Source: an uncultured Haloferula sp.
Lineage (GTDB): Bacteria; Verrucomicrobiota; Verrucomicrobiae; Verrucomicrobiales; Akkermansiaceae
Assembly (NCBI GenBank): GCA_946885645.1
Contig: CAMPGU010000233.1
Location: forward strand, 1-6,593
Reading direction: 5' to 3'
Length of the DNA stretch: 6,593 nt
In this document: in pieces, positions 5,595 through 6,593 of the stretch
Numbering within the stretch: the stretch's first letter is position 1
Layout of the letters: each line of letters starts with the position of its first letter
Notes under the pieces: generated by a model
What the model saw: the letters and a program-made list of their open reading frames with translations, nothing else
Databases searched by the model: none
What the model was told of the DNA's origin: nothing
Program-made: the position numbers and the translations under genes

Positions 5595-6593
5595 ATGAAA
5601 CCAATCATCCCCTTCGCGCTTCTCGGAGCGCTATTTGCTGTCGGAGCGGCGAATGCTCAGTCTTCCACCACGCCGGTGGGCTATTCTACGGAATCTCTGA
5701 AAACCGGTCAGTTCAACCTCATTGGTTTGACGCTTCACCAGCCAGTTGCAGCTTCCGGCACGCTAGAGACCGTTACCGCCACTACGGTTACGGACACCAC
5801 GGCAGATTTTAGCGCTTTGGTCGCAGGTGCCACTTATGTTCTTGAAATCGACGACGAGGCGAGTTCCGCAAACGGAGCAATTGCAGAGGTGACTTCTTGG
5901 ACCACAGACACTCTTACGACGACTCCTACTGACCTAGCAGCAGCAGGTGCGGCCAGCGGGGTCTCTTACAAACTACGGAAGGCCGCTACGATCGGGGACA
6001 TTTTCGGCGCGACGAACGCTGCGGGCCTTCAGGCCGGTACGACCAGTACTGCCGACATCGTCTGGATTTCAACCGGCGGCGGCAACTTCAACCGTTATTA
6101 CTACGCAACCGCGCAGCCTCCTTTTGTGACAGCGGGTTGGAAGCTTATCGGCGGTGGCAACGATGATCGCGCGAACACGCCGATTGTTTACACCGATGGC
6201 CTGATTGTAGAGCGCAAAGGACCGACGGATCTGGATCTAACCGTGACCGGTGAAGTGAAGACTGGGGACACCATCGTTGCTGTCACTGGTAGCGCCTTCA
6301 ACCACCTTGGGGGTCTCTATCCCGTCGGCTCTACCTTGGGCTCGTCCGGTCTAGGTGCCTTTGTAACGCCGGGCACGACCAGCACCGCAGACATCGTTTG
6401 GGTCCCGGACGGTGTTTCCAGCTATAATCGTTACTACTTCGCAACTGCCCAACCGCCTTTCGTAACCGCCGGTTGGAAGCTTATTGGCGGTGGCAATGAT
6501 GATCGTGCAGGTAGTGCCCTCGCTGCCGGGATCATCCTCGAACGTCGCGGCGCTTCAGGCAACTTGCTTGCAACGGCTCCCGCTTCCTACGAC
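5595..6593 (+). CDS. Secreted TIGR02597-like protein with internal duplication (3' end open)
   Basis: Open from ATG 5595 to the window edge, 333 codons with no stop. Residues 1-21 form a Sec signal peptide: Lys2, a hydrophobic core at about 4-18, then ANA before Gln22, so cleavage after Ala21 is likely. The mature protein is rich in Thr, Ala and Gly. It contains two copies of a unit beginning GTTSTADIVW (148 and 260), continuing through NRYY(Y/F)ATAQPPF and GWKLIGGGNDDR, and ending (I/V)(V/L)ER(K/R)G. This pattern and the C-terminal L-x-APASY ending resemble TIGR02597, a paralogous family of unknown function in Verrucomicrobiota. Family members end near this motif, so only a few residues are probably missing. 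Base composition is visibly lower in GC than in the accB-thiE genes. No Shine-Dalgarno is seen; the signal peptide supports the start. The location is presumably periplasmic or extracellular, and the function is unknown. Confidence 0.82.
   Translation, partial: MKPIIPFALLGALFAVGAANAQSSTTPVGYSTESLKTGQFNLIGLTLHQPVAASGTLETVTATTVTDTTADFSALVAGATYVLEIDDEASSANGAIAEVTSWTTDTLTTTPTDLAAAGAASGVSYKLRKAATIGDIFGATNAAGLQAGTTSTADIVWISTGGGNFNRYYYATAQPPFVTAGWKLIGGGNDDRANTPIVYTDGLIVERKGPTDLDLTVTGEVKTGDTIVAVTGSAFNHLGGLYPVGSTLGSSGLGAFVTPGTTSTADIVWVPDGVSSYNRYYFATAQPPFVTAGWKLIGGGNDDRAGSALAAGIILERRGASGNLLATAPASYD
6036..6221 (+). repeat. Internal protein repeat, copy 1
   Basis: Codes residues 148-209 of the secreted protein. 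It aligns with residues 260-319 at an offset of 112 residues, with a two-residue length difference near the end. Residues 171-193 are identical to 283-305. Confidence 0.85.
6372..6551 (+). repeat. Internal protein repeat, copy 2
   Basis: Codes residues 260-319. In the identical 23-residue block, 12 codons differ from copy 1, all at the third base only, so the duplication is not recent and the protein sequence has been held constant. Confidence 0.85.

Noticed and set aside
5402..5608. 68-codon minus-strand open frame across the start of the secreted-protein gene
   Set aside because: A purine run (GAAGGGG) abuts its ATG with no spacing, and it overlaps the leader and signal peptide of a better-supported gene. 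No family resemblance.
1..6593. CRISPR array, toxin-antitoxin, phage or transposon genes
   Set aside because: No regularly spaced direct repeats, no transposase, integrase or nuclease motifs, and no short paired genes were found on either strand.

Overview
The window looks like a chromosomal piece of a GC-rich bacterium, most likely a member of Verrucomicrobiota (Luteolibacter/Haloferula/Verrucomicrobium-like). The main clue is the last gene, a secreted protein resembling the verrucomicrobial paralogous family TIGR02597. The phylum call is by recognition, not by database search. Most of the window is ordinary housekeeping sequence. I see no CRISPR array, tRNA, rRNA, insertion sequence, prophage or defence system.

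Layout. (1) 1-653, + strand: the C-terminal metallo-beta-lactamase-like part of a ComEC/Rec2-type DNA-uptake protein, cut by the window edge. (2) 630-1304, - strand: trmB, tRNA (guanine-N7)-methyltransferase, overlapping the previous gene tail-to-tail by 24 bases. (3) 1305-1471: a divergent promoter region. (4) 1472-4003, + strand: accB, accC and thiE, closely spaced (47 and 37 bases) and probably co-transcribed. AccB carries the biotin that AccC carboxylates in the first half-reaction of acetyl-CoA carboxylase. ThiE makes thiamine phosphate. A bipartite hairpin plus T-run just after thiE probably ends this unit. (5) 4069-5001, + strand: a PfkB/ribokinase-family kinase of unknown substrate. 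(6) 5002-5594: 593 bases with no recognised gene, AT-richer than its surroundings, holding several palindromes (two share the core CGACGTCGTT) and a possible 18-codon leader ORF with a strong Shine-Dalgarno. (7) 5595 to the end, + strand: a Sec-exported TIGR02597-like protein with an internal duplication, open at the window edge but probably almost complete.

The parts most worth a second look are the 5002-5594 region with its dyads and possible leader peptide, the duplicated secreted protein, the departures from consensus in the ComEC-like active-site motifs, and the near-absence of Shine-Dalgarno sequences ahead of five of the six annotated starts.
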